NCBI GenBank assembly: GCA_015661535.1
Contig: DQVY01000179.1
Coordinates: 1-12,542, forward strand
Reading direction: 5' to 3'
DNA length: 12,542 bases
Source: Sulfurovum sp.
Lineage (GTDB): Bacteria; Campylobacterota; Campylobacteria; Campylobacterales; Sulfurovaceae
Positions 7,475 to 12,542 of the stretch are shown in pieces. The notes beneath the pieces were generated by a model, which was not told the DNA's origin, searched no databases, and saw only the letters and a list, made by a program, of their open reading frames with translations. Position 1 is the first letter of the stretch, and every line of letters starts with the position of its first letter. Both the position numbers and the translations under genes were made by a program.

Positions 7475-7909
7475 TTAAAAGGGTTTAACTATCACCATAA
7501 TAACGATAAACATCATAAGAAGCGTCGGTACTTCATTGTAGATCCTGAACCATTTGGAGCTTTTATAGTGTGGGTTCTCTACCATGATAAGACGTATCTT
7601 TCCCAGTGAAATATGGTATGCTAAAAGCAGTGCCAAAGCAAAGAGTTTTGCATGCATCCATCCGCCACTTGCGAAAATACCCTCTTTTAAATAAAGCATA
7701 AGACTACCAGAAAGTACCGTTGCCCACATGGCAGGTACACCAATATACTTAAAAAGTTTATACTCTTGTACTTTTACAATATCAGTAAATGCTTTTGTAT
7801 CTGCATTTTCACGGTGGTAAATAAACAATCGTGGCAAATAAAACAACATCGCCATCCACGATACAAAACTCATCACATGAAACGCCAAAATCCAAGAATA
7901 ATATGCCAT
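7475..7909 (-). CDS. hemJ: Protoporphyrinogen IX oxidase HemJ
   Basis: HemJ oxidises protoporphyrinogen IX to protoporphyrin IX, the penultimate step of haem synthesis, in the inner membrane. The 144-residue length, four membrane helices and conserved positions fit: His11 in AFHVMSFVSWMAMLFYLPRL, the RLFIYH segment (27-32), GGWMHAKL with His86 and Lys88, and the terminal YNEVPTLLM (124-132). The ATG at 7909 directly follows the TAG of the upstream nuclease gene, whose last codons supply a GGAG ribosome site 6 nt before the start, so the two genes are translationally coupled. Haem supply fits a cytochrome-rich respiratory organism and the nearby cytochrome c. Confidence 0.9.
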   Translation of the reverse strand: MAYYSWILAFHVMSFVSWMAMLFYLPRLFIYHRENADTKAFTDIVKVQEYKLFKYIGVPAMWATVLSGSLMLYLKEGIFASGGWMHAKLFALALLLAYHISLGKIRLIMVENPHYKSSKWFRIYNEVPTLLMMFIVIMVIVKPF

Positions 7910-9484
7910 CTACTTCTCCAACACGCTAAAATCATTTTGGCTGTACACAACCAATTGTAATTTCTTATAATATCCAAGAAGTGCATAGTCTATCTTTAGC
8001 TTGCTGCCATTTTTAGGCCTGCTCTTTTTCTTTTTAAAATAGATAGGGATTTTTCGATCCTCCACATAGAGATGTTTGTTTTTATAGATACCTACAATAT
8101 CTTTCAACACTTCATTTTGTCTATAGGCAATCTTTTTTGACAGATCATTTTGTCTCAACATATACTTCTGTACATCTACTTTGCCTTTCTCTTTGGCTAT
8201 ATACACATGGGTTAATTCTTTTAAACCTTTGTAGGTTTTTATGCCGCGTACAAGCAGATCATATGTTTTACCCGCTTCCAGGGCAGAAGCCGAGCCAAAA
8301 AGAAAGATACCTCTGCCCTCTTTTGTCTGCTTGATGAGTGCATGGTTTTTCTGTTTCCATACCACAATGGCATCCTCCACAATAACCTCATTCTCCAAAT
8401 GCTCTTGCGTATAAAAATAGTCTATATTTTTCACTTCTCTTGTAGGCTTTTTTTCAAGCTTTATATGCTCTGCTACATAAGGTTTCATATCGAAATAAGC
8501 ATAAACAGGAAGGTGATCTGAGTAGCCTTTTCCTCTGTGTTTGCCTTTTTTGTATTCCCACCTGTTAATGTACCCGCGCTTTGTGAAAAGATACCCTCTT
8601 CTAAAAACGTTAAACGAATGATTGACATAGTCAATACCCTTGCCGTCAAAGAGTGCTGCCGGAACTATGATATGGTCAGCTGTACCTTTTTTACCATAAA
8701 ACTTGGTATTCCAGCGTTGATCCAGTGCCAACTCCTTCCATAATGTGTAGTGTTGTCCTTTGTTCTTGTTTGTCTGAAGCATATCTGACGTATCTATCAG
8801 TTGATTACTGCTGTTGACAATACCAATGATATGATGTAAGCCTGTTTTACCCCCTGTATCATTGATCTTATGTTCCAGATACAAATGAGCATCATACTCC
8901 GTGTTAAAATCTCCCAAAATAATATAGGGTTTGGATGCAGGCATCGTTTCTACACGTGCTTTTAGCACTTTGGCATACTGCATACGTTTACTCTCCACAC
9001 CCCTATAGGCTCTGGACTTCCAATGGTTGACAAAAAGCACTAAAGGTTTTCCTTCAACTTCTACCTCAACTTCGAGTATGTTACGCACCCGCGGCGAATA
9101 ACTCACCTGTAGGTCTCTATACTTTTTTATGGGAAATCGTGAAAGCAAAGCAACTTGTATGCTTGCACCCTTTTTAGTACTTATAGCCGCATACCTGTAG
9201 CCACAACCAACACGAGCGAGTCGCTTTTGAAGTTGTGCAAATATGTTGGTATTTTCTATCTCCTGCAAAGCCACTATGTCTGCATCCAGATCGCAAATAA
9301 CTTCTGCTACGTTATTGAGCTTTATCTCCACTATACGTTTCGTCCAGTTATGACTTTTTCTGTAGTCATCATACTCTGTACCGACATAGTTTGCATCAAA
9401 GAGGTTTTCTACGTTGTAACTCGCTACTTTGAAGGGTTTTGCAAAGAGTAACAGAGGGAGTAGACATAAAAGTAGGTAGCGCAC
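7910..9484 (-). CDS. Secreted endonuclease/exonuclease/phosphatase (EEP) family protein
   Basis: The 524-residue protein begins with a signal peptide (MRYLLLCLLPLLLFAKP) followed by an EEP-fold domain (about 18-332) of the DNase I / exonuclease III type. Catalytic motifs are in order: SYNVENLFD (22-30), LQEIEN with Glu75 (73-78), VNHWKSR with His154 (152-158), LGDFN (190-194), TADHI (268-272) and SDHLP (322-326). It may cut extracellular DNA or act as a phosphodiesterase; the substrate is not determined. Residues 355-524 are a Lys-rich, beta-strand-rich region that could be an OB-like nucleic-acid-binding domain, but I do not recognise it. I use the GTG start at 9484 because AGGA (9491-9494) lies 6 nt upstream and the signal peptide starts there; a longer reading from the ATG at 9556 would translate the REP element. 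The stop touches the hemJ start. Confidence 0.82.
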   Translation of the reverse strand: MRYLLLCLLPLLLFAKPFKVASYNVENLFDANYVGTEYDDYRKSHNWTKRIVEIKLNNVAEVICDLDADIVALQEIENTNIFAQLQKRLARVGCGYRYAAISTKKGASIQVALLSRFPIKKYRDLQVSYSPRVRNILEVEVEVEGKPLVLFVNHWKSRAYRGVESKRMQYAKVLKARVETMPASKPYIILGDFNTEYDAHLYLEHKINDTGGKTGLHHIIGIVNSSNQLIDTSDMLQTNKNKGQHYTLWKELALDQRWNTKFYGKKGTADHIIVPAALFDGKGIDYVNHSFNVFRRGYLFTKRGYINRWEYKKGKHRGKGYSDHLPVYAYFDMKPYVAEHIKLEKKPTREVKNIDYFYTQEHLENEVIVEDAIVVWKQKNHALIKQTKEGRGIFLFGSASALEAGKTYDLLVRGIKTYKGLKELTHVYIAKEKGKVDVQKYMLRQNDLSKKIAYRQNEVLKDIVGIYKNKHLYVEDRKIPIYFKKKKSRPKNGSKLKIDYALLGYYKKLQLVVYSQNDFSVLEK

Positions 9485-9517
9485 ATGATTTCCTAGATTT
9501 TTAATTAGATAAGACCG

Positions 9518-9585
9518 TAGGGTGCTGTCCCCTGACGGCACCACATTGTAAACCATTATTGGTGCTGTGAAGGCACGGCACCCTA
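9518..9585. repeat. REP-like hairpin doublet (BIME-like inverted pair)
   Basis: Two 22-nt hairpins, 9521-9542 and 9561-9582, share the stem form GGTGC-T-GTS ... SAC-G-GCACC with 4-nt loops (CCCT and AAGG). The inner base pairs differ but stay paired (GTC/GAC against GTG/CAC), which suggests that structure is kept. The units are in opposite orientation: the first is preceded by GTAG (9517-9520), the second followed by the complement of TTAG. GTAG immediately 5' of a GC-rich hairpin is the mark of REP sequences mobilised by REP-associated transposases. Together they form a 68-bp imperfect palindrome between yidB and the nuclease gene, where it could also stop or stabilise the yidB transcript. 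Confidence 0.75.
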
Positions 9586-9600
9586 AAAGGGTTCAATTTA

Positions 9601-10047
9601 TTAACGGAACATTTTCCCAAGCATTTCCATAGCACCTTGAGGACCACCGACATTGGAGAGCATTTCATCCATGATGCTGCCTTCTCCAGAGGTTGCTTTG
9701 TCCACTACCTCTGGTACAACTTCAGCTAAAGCACCGGCTGCACTTTCTTCTGAAAGTCCCAGCTGTGACGCAAAGGCTGCAACCTTATCTGACCCTAGTA
9801 AGGTTGTGATCTGTTCAATTGAGATAGCTTTATTCTCTCCATTACCTAACCATGAACCTACGATCTCACCTAAACCATTTTCTGATAATCCAGACACAAA
9901 GGTCACAAGGTTTAATCCGCCGTCTCCATTACCTACAAGACCATTTAATGCATTGGCTATCTCATCAATATCTAATCCCGTAGTAGCATCATTACTGTTG
10001 CCTTCTATCATCGAAGCACCCATTTTTAATAAATCCATTATTTCCAT
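9601..10047 (-). CDS. YidB-like DUF937 protein
   Basis: The 148-residue cytoplasmic protein matches the YidB/DUF937 pattern: a Gly/Asn-rich N-terminal region, then GLGEIVGSWLGNGENKAIS (58-76), IEQITTLLGSDKVAAFASQLGLSE (77-100) and a helical AAGALAEVVPEVVDKATSGEG (103-123). There is no signal peptide, membrane helix or catalytic motif, and the family's function is not established. The ATG at 10047 has AAGGA (10055-10059) 7 nt upstream. The gene is divergent from the 81-residue gene at 10196, and the Fur-type box lies about 75 bp before its start, so it may share that control. The REP doublet follows its stop within 20 bp. Confidence 0.82.
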   Translation of the reverse strand: MEIMDLLKMGASMIEGNSNDATTGLDIDEIANALNGLVGNGDGGLNLVTFVSGLSENGLGEIVGSWLGNGENKAISIEQITTLLGSDKVAAFASQLGLSEESAAGALAEVVPEVVDKATSGEGSIMDEMLSNVGGPQGAMEMLGKMFR

Positions 10048-10116
10048 TTTTATTTCCTTTTATATGTTATTTCTTAAGTATATTCAAAAATACTTTAGAA
10101 ATAGTCTCCTTTTTAT

Positions 10117-10136
10117 AGTAATGATAATAATTATCA
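10117..10136. promoter_or_regulatory. Fur-type operator (perfect 7-1-7 inverted repeat)
   Basis: Positions 10122-10136 read TGATAATAATTATCA, an exact inverted repeat TGATAAT-n-ATTATCA, the 7-1-7 core of Fur-family boxes. Extended to 10117-10135 it matches the classical 19-bp E. coli consensus at 16 of 19 positions. It lies in the divergent region between yidB and the unknown gene at 10196 and overlaps the possible -10 GATAAT (10123-10128). Fur or the related peroxide sensor PerR could bind; the desulforubrerythrin downstream is compatible with either. Confidence 0.7.
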
Positions 10137-10195
10137 AGAGTATTTAAGTTTAATTGCTCTATCATTCCTAACATTTATCTTTAAGGAGTCAAAAC

Positions 10196-10441
10196 ATGAC
10201 TGCACCATTAACACAAACCTATACAGAACACACATCATTAAGAAACACTGTTTATCACCTATTGGATGCTATAGACATGAACCATGTACATAAAGTCGAA
10301 CAACTACTCTGTGAGATCATGAAAGTAGATATGCCTGAAGTATCGCTACAACTTTTTTACAACTATGCACAAAAGAAAGAACGTAGAGAAGTATGTGCCT
10401 ATTTTAAAACCATTTTACTTGTTACCCACAATAACCATTAA
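10196..10441 (+). CDS. Hypothetical small protein (81 residues) beside the Fur-type box
   Basis: I do not recognise this protein. It is short, soluble and probably all-helical (helices at about 14-27, 30-44, 47-60 and 62-76), with two cysteines (39 and 68), several histidines and no signal peptide or membrane segment. The gene looks real because the ATG at 10196 has a strong AAGGAG (10183-10188) 7 nt upstream and lies between a regulatory region and the desulforubrerythrin gene 63 bp downstream on the same strand. Its 5' region contains the Fur-type box, so iron- or peroxide-dependent expression is likely. It could be a small metal- or stress-linked helper or a regulator; there is no motif to decide. 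Confidence 0.65.
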   Translation: MTAPLTQTYTEHTSLRNTVYHLLDAIDMNHVHKVEQLLCEIMKVDMPEVSLQLFYNYAQKKERREVCAYFKTILLVTHNNH

Positions 10442-10504
10442 AGTGATTATTAGACTGTTTACCCTTACTTGTTACACTTGTAAAAACCAATACAAGGCAC
10501 AATA

Positions 10505-11158
10505 ATGAAAAAACATGAAAGTTATAAATGTAGTAAATGTGGGAATGAAGTTGAAGTAAGGCACGTCGGTGGCGGTACTCTCGTTTGTTGTGGGCAAGAC
10601 ATGGAGTGCATTACTGACAATGTCACGATGGTCAACCTCATGAAAGCCTTTGCAGGTGAGTCCATGGCGAGGAACCGTTATGAGTATTACGCAAAAGTAG
10701 CAGAAAAAGAGGGTTACAGAGACATTGGTGCGCACTTTAGACGTGCAGCACACAATGAGGTGCAACATGCCAAAATGGAACTCAAAATGCACAACCTGAT
10801 GGCTACAGGTACAGAACTCGGGGATACCTTGGCTAACCTCCAAGATGCTATTAATGGAGAGAGCTATGAAAACCTTAGCATGTACCCTGACTTTGCAGCC
10901 ATCGCCAAAGAAGAAGGTCACGATGATGCGGCACGTCTCTTTACCGCCATTGGCAAAGTAGAAGTAGAGCACGAAAAGATGTACAGAGAGCTGCTTGAAC
11001 GTCTGAGTTCAGGGAAAGAGTTTGAAAGTGACAATGAAGACGAAGAGTGGATCTGTGAAGTCTGCGGACATGTCCACAGAGGCAAAAAAGCCCCTAAAGT
11101 CTGTCCAGTGTGTAAACACCCGCAAGAGTATCAGTCAAGATTGAACGAGAAGAAATAA
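10505..11158 (+). CDS. Desulforubrerythrin (three-domain rubrerythrin, Rrc type)
   Basis: This non-haem diiron protein probably reduces hydrogen peroxide in the cytoplasm. Its 217 residues carry three iron sites: an N-terminal desulforedoxin-like domain with C9, C12 and adjacent C28-C29; a rubrerythrin four-helix bundle (about 40-165) with ligands fitting E52, EVQH (85-88), E119 or E122 and EVEH (153-156); and a C-terminal rubredoxin domain with C184, C187, C200 and C203. This architecture and length are those of Campylobacter jejuni Rrc. The ATG at 10505 has AAGG (10494-10497) 7 nt upstream. It lies 63 bp after the small gene at 10196 and is probably co-transcribed from the Fur-type-box promoter, fitting known control of such proteins by Fur/PerR regulators. 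It converges with the cvfB-like gene, 22 bp apart. Confidence 0.93.
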   Translation: MKKHESYKCSKCGNEVEVRHVGGGTLVCCGQDMECITDNVTMVNLMKAFAGESMARNRYEYYAKVAEKEGYRDIGAHFRRAAHNEVQHAKMELKMHNLMATGTELGDTLANLQDAINGESYENLSMYPDFAAIAKEEGHDDAARLFTAIGKVEVEHEKMYRELLERLSSGKEFESDNEDEEWICEVCGHVHRGKKAPKVCPVCKHPQEYQSRLNEKK

Positions 11159-11170
11159 ACTAGCTTATTG

Positions 11171-11205
11171 AGAGGAAGCATTACAGTAGTACGATGCTAT
11201 CCTCT
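11171..11205. other. Hairpin across the shared 3' ends of rubrerythrin and cvfB-like genes
   Basis: Positions 11171-11181 (AGAGGAAGCAT) pair with 11194-11205 (ATGCT, bulged A, TCCTCT), an 11-bp stem with a 12-nt loop that contains the cvfB stop codon. Neither side has a clear T-run, so it may be a weak two-way transcription end or a 3' stabilising structure rather than a classic terminator. Confidence 0.4.
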
Positions 11206-12095
11206 GTAAGTTGTATCTGTTTACTTTCAATGAGTTCTGTCAAAGTACGCTTAAAATTCTTTTTACTCATACCAAACTTATTTTTAATGGCATCAGCATC
11301 ACTTTTATAGGTAAAGGGCAAAGTACCCTCAGCCTCTTTTAGCATTTGTAAAATGGTGCCTTCTGCTTCCCCTATCTTCGCTTTTTTACCTATAGGCTGC
11401 AAGGAGAGGTCCAACTTAAAATCTTTTCTTACATTTTTGATATAGACCTTTTTCTTATCACCTATGCGCAACTCTTCAAAGATCTCATTGCTAAAGAGCA
11501 TGCCTTCGTATTGGTTGTCAGCCACCACTTTAAACCCTAAAGGTGTTTTGGCAAGGACGATGGCTTCAAAGACTTTGTTTTGATGAAGCCCTTTCATATC
11601 TCTGTTTAAATATTTACCTATTTTTTGTGTGGCATACAGTCTGTTCGTTTGTTCATCTAAACAGACACGTAAAAGGTACTTTTTCCCTATGGTAAAGTGC
11701 TCTTTTTGTTGAGAAAGAGGTACAAACAAGTCTTTAGGCAATCCCCAGTTGACAAAAGCGCCATAGGTTTTGTAATCTACCACGGTAAAATAACCAAATT
11801 CACCCAGCTTCGCATAAGGCATTTTAGTCGTAGCCACAGGTCTGTCTTCACTGTCAGTATAAACAAATACATCTAACAGTGAGCCCATAGGCATTTCATC
11901 TTCCATGATATAGATGTTTGGTAAAAGTATCTCACTTCCATCTTTGGCTTCAAGGAAATAGCCATAGTCTGTGTCTCTCATGACCATGAGTGTGTTTATC
12001 TCGCCTATGGAGATACTAAGATTATGTTGTTTTTCTATTGGGGTTTTTGCATCAGTAAGGGTTTCTTGAGGGGTCTCTTCTAAGGGTTTTTGCAT
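11181..12095 (-). CDS. CvfB-like S1 domain RNA-binding protein with winged-helix C-terminus
   Basis: The 304-residue soluble protein fits the CvfB/YitL family: tandem S1-like OB domains followed by a winged helix. The first S1-like unit is about 30-90 (IGEINTLMVMRDTDYGYFLE), the second about 95-160 (FGYFTVVDYKTYGAFVNWGL, then DLFVPLSQQ), the third about 170-235, and the winged helix about 245-304 (FGMSKKNFKRTLTELIES). CvfB binds RNA and affects virulence gene expression in Staphylococcus; its role here is not known. An unusual polar extension of about 28 residues precedes the first S1 unit. The ATG at 12095 has only a weak GGA ribosome site (12105-12107), but no better start is visible. Its promoter region is interrupted by the mobile element at 12144-12407. 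Confidence 0.85.
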   Translation of the reverse strand: MQKPLEETPQETLTDAKTPIEKQHNLSISIGEINTLMVMRDTDYGYFLEAKDGSEILLPNIYIMEDEMPMGSLLDVFVYTDSEDRPVATTKMPYAKLGEFGYFTVVDYKTYGAFVNWGLPKDLFVPLSQQKEHFTIGKKYLLRVCLDEQTNRLYATQKIGKYLNRDMKGLHQNKVFEAIVLAKTPLGFKVVADNQYEGMLFSNEIFEELRIGDKKKVYIKNVRKDFKLDLSLQPIGKKAKIGEAEGTILQMLKEAEGTLPFTYKSDADAIKNKFGMSKKNFKRTLTELIESKQIQLTEDSIVLL

Positions 12096-12137
12096 TGTGT
12101 TATTCCGTTTTTTAGTGTCATGATGTACTCATGATTT

Positions 12138-12143
12138 ATTATA
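12138..12143 (-). promoter_or_regulatory. -10 box of the cvfB-like gene, directly at the mobile element end
   Basis: The minus strand reads TATAAT at 12143-12138, about 42 bp before the ATG. Its first two bases are the TA that flanks the mobile element, so the box appears to straddle the insertion junction. The -35 region would lie inside the element's terminal repeat (TGGCTA at 12161-12166 for a 17-bp spacer), a poor match. A second TATAAT on the same strand lies on the far side of the element at 12414-12419. Confidence 0.5.
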
Positions 12144-12407
12144 GAACCCTCTGAATAACCTAGCCATTCACAATGGGTTTTGCAAAGGTAAGATTGTGCA
12201 AGAGATTTATAAGTCCTAGCCATAGCTAAGACGCAGTAAATATCTTGTGCAGGATTACTTTTGCAAAGCTCACCCTACGGGCATCTCTAGCTTTCGTCTA
12301 TGCGTCGTTACTCTTTCTTGACTTAGCTACGGCTAGGACTACAAAAGAGTGCCTAGCCTAGACAAAAGCTAGAAATATTGTGAACGACTAGGTTATTCAG
12401 AGGGTTC
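12144..12407. mobile_element. MITE-like non-coding element, 264 bp, with long terminal inverted repeats and TA flanks
   Basis: The outermost 23 bp seen at 12141-12163 and 12388-12410 are perfect reverse complements, and pairing continues inward to 34 bp with two mismatches (12141-12174 with 12377-12410). If TA is the target duplication, the element proper runs from GAACCC at 12144 to GGGTTC at 12407. It has no open reading frame of useful length. Inside are two further imperfect hairpins: A (about 12179-12210 with 12237-12264) and B (12283-12316 with 12344-12376). Such a layout with TA flanks is that of a miniature element moved in trans by an IS630/mariner-type or similar transposase; the family is not identified. 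Apart from this element and the promoter boxes on both sides, I see nothing else in the gene-free stretch 12096-12446. Confidence 0.8.
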
Positions 12408-12413
12408 TATCCA

Positions 12414-12419
12414 TATTAT
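12414..12419 (-). promoter_or_regulatory. Second -10-like TATAAT upstream of the mobile element
   Basis: The minus strand reads CGCTATAATATGG, giving TATAAT at 12419-12414 just outside the element, 28 bp after the stop of the transposase-like gene. Before the insertion this box and the one at 12138-12143 would have been about 8 bp apart. Transcription from it would now cross the whole element before reaching the cvfB-like gene. Confidence 0.35.
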
Positions 12420-12446
12420 AGCGTAATTTTCACTATAAAGAAAAAG

Positions 12447-12542
12447 CTACTTTTGCACATCTTTCCTAGGTCTCCCTCTCTTATTTAATGTAGCTAACAT
12501 ACCAAATTTTGTAGCAGTTTCTACTTGCCACTTTTCATCACC
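12447..12542 (-). CDS. C-terminal end of a probable REP-associated (Y1-type) transposase; gene continues past the right edge
   Basis: The minus strand has 31 codons ending in TAG (12447-12449), and the gene runs off the window. The visible tail includes GDEKWQVETATKFGML and, near the end, KRGRPRKD. A GD-x-W stretch followed by a terminal RGRPRK is, from memory, a common ending of REP-associated tyrosine transposases (RAYT, IS200-related). The catalytic HUH and Tyr residues are outside the window, so this is tentative. A DNA-binding AT-hook-like RGRPRK tail alone would also fit other proteins. The presence of a GTAG-headed REP doublet about 2.9 kb away supports the RAYT reading. Confidence 0.5.
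   Translation of the reverse strand, partial: GDEKWQVETATKFGMLATLNKRGRPRKDVQK

Noticed and set aside
9485..9556. Longer start (ATG at 9556) for the EEP nuclease.
   Set aside because: It would translate the REP hairpin and bury the signal peptide; the GTG at 9484 has a good AGGA site.
9653..10147. Plus-strand 164-codon frame opposite yidB.
   Set aside because: It is Ser/Pro-rich antisense of the YidB-like gene, which has clear family motifs and a ribosome site on the minus strand; it would also run through the Fur-type box.
10472..10972. Minus-strand 166-codon frame opposite desulforubrerythrin.
   Set aside because: The plus-strand gene has complete metal-site motifs; the antisense frame has none.
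12141..12410. CRISPR array or integron-like attachment site.
   Set aside because: The repeats are inverted and paired, not regularly spaced direct repeats, and no cas or integrase gene is nearby.

Overview
The window looks like a piece of chromosome from a Campylobacterota (former Epsilonproteobacteria) organism, most likely a Sulfurovum/Sulfurimonas-type sulfur or hydrogen oxidiser. The evidence is the moderately AT-rich composition, the tightly overlapped gene order glmU-coaBC-uppS-prepilin peptidase-LptF/G permease-truA (which resembles, from memory, the Campylobacter jejuni Cj0821-Cj0827 region), a three-domain desulforubrerythrin of the Campylobacter Rrc type, and HemJ for haem synthesis. 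Taxonomy is inference; no rRNA or tRNA gene is present.

Layout. (1) Positions 1-448, minus strand: the 5' part of a trmA-like tRNA methyltransferase that runs off the left edge, divergent from the next block. (2) Positions 525-6566, plus strand: a compact operon of glmU (UDP-GlcNAc synthesis), coaBC (coenzyme A), uppS (undecaprenyl-PP), prepilin peptidase, an LptF/LptG-type permease, truA (tRNA pseudouridine) and a small periplasmic cytochrome c. Neighbouring genes overlap or nearly touch, and a hairpin at 6570-6589 closes the block. (3) Positions 6596-9484, minus strand: a secreted endonuclease/exonuclease/phosphatase-family protein, hemJ and a DUF2231-like membrane protein with a Pro/Ala/Val-rich tail. 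(4) Positions 9518-9585: a doublet of REP-like hairpins with a GTAG-type head, between the nuclease and a YidB-like (DUF937) gene. (5) Positions 10048-10195: a divergent regulatory region holding a perfect 7-1-7 Fur-type box, followed on the plus strand by an unknown 81-residue gene and a desulforubrerythrin. (6) Positions 11181-12095, minus strand: a CvfB-like S1/winged-helix RNA-binding protein. (7) Positions 12144-12407: a 264-bp non-coding mobile element with long terminal inverted repeats flanked by TA, sitting in the cvfB promoter region. (8) Positions 12447-12542, minus strand: the C-terminal end of what is probably a REP-associated (Y1) transposase.

How it fits together: blocks 1-3 are mostly housekeeping (envelope precursors, CoA, tRNA modification, haem and cytochrome). 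Block 5 looks like an iron- or peroxide-responsive oxidative-stress locus. The right-hand end is where mobile DNA has acted. The most unusual signals are the structured TA-flanked element, whose two internal hairpins have mutually complementary loops and whose insertion appears to have rebuilt a -10 box; the co-occurrence of REP units and a REP-transposase-like gene end; and the four-cysteine TrmA.
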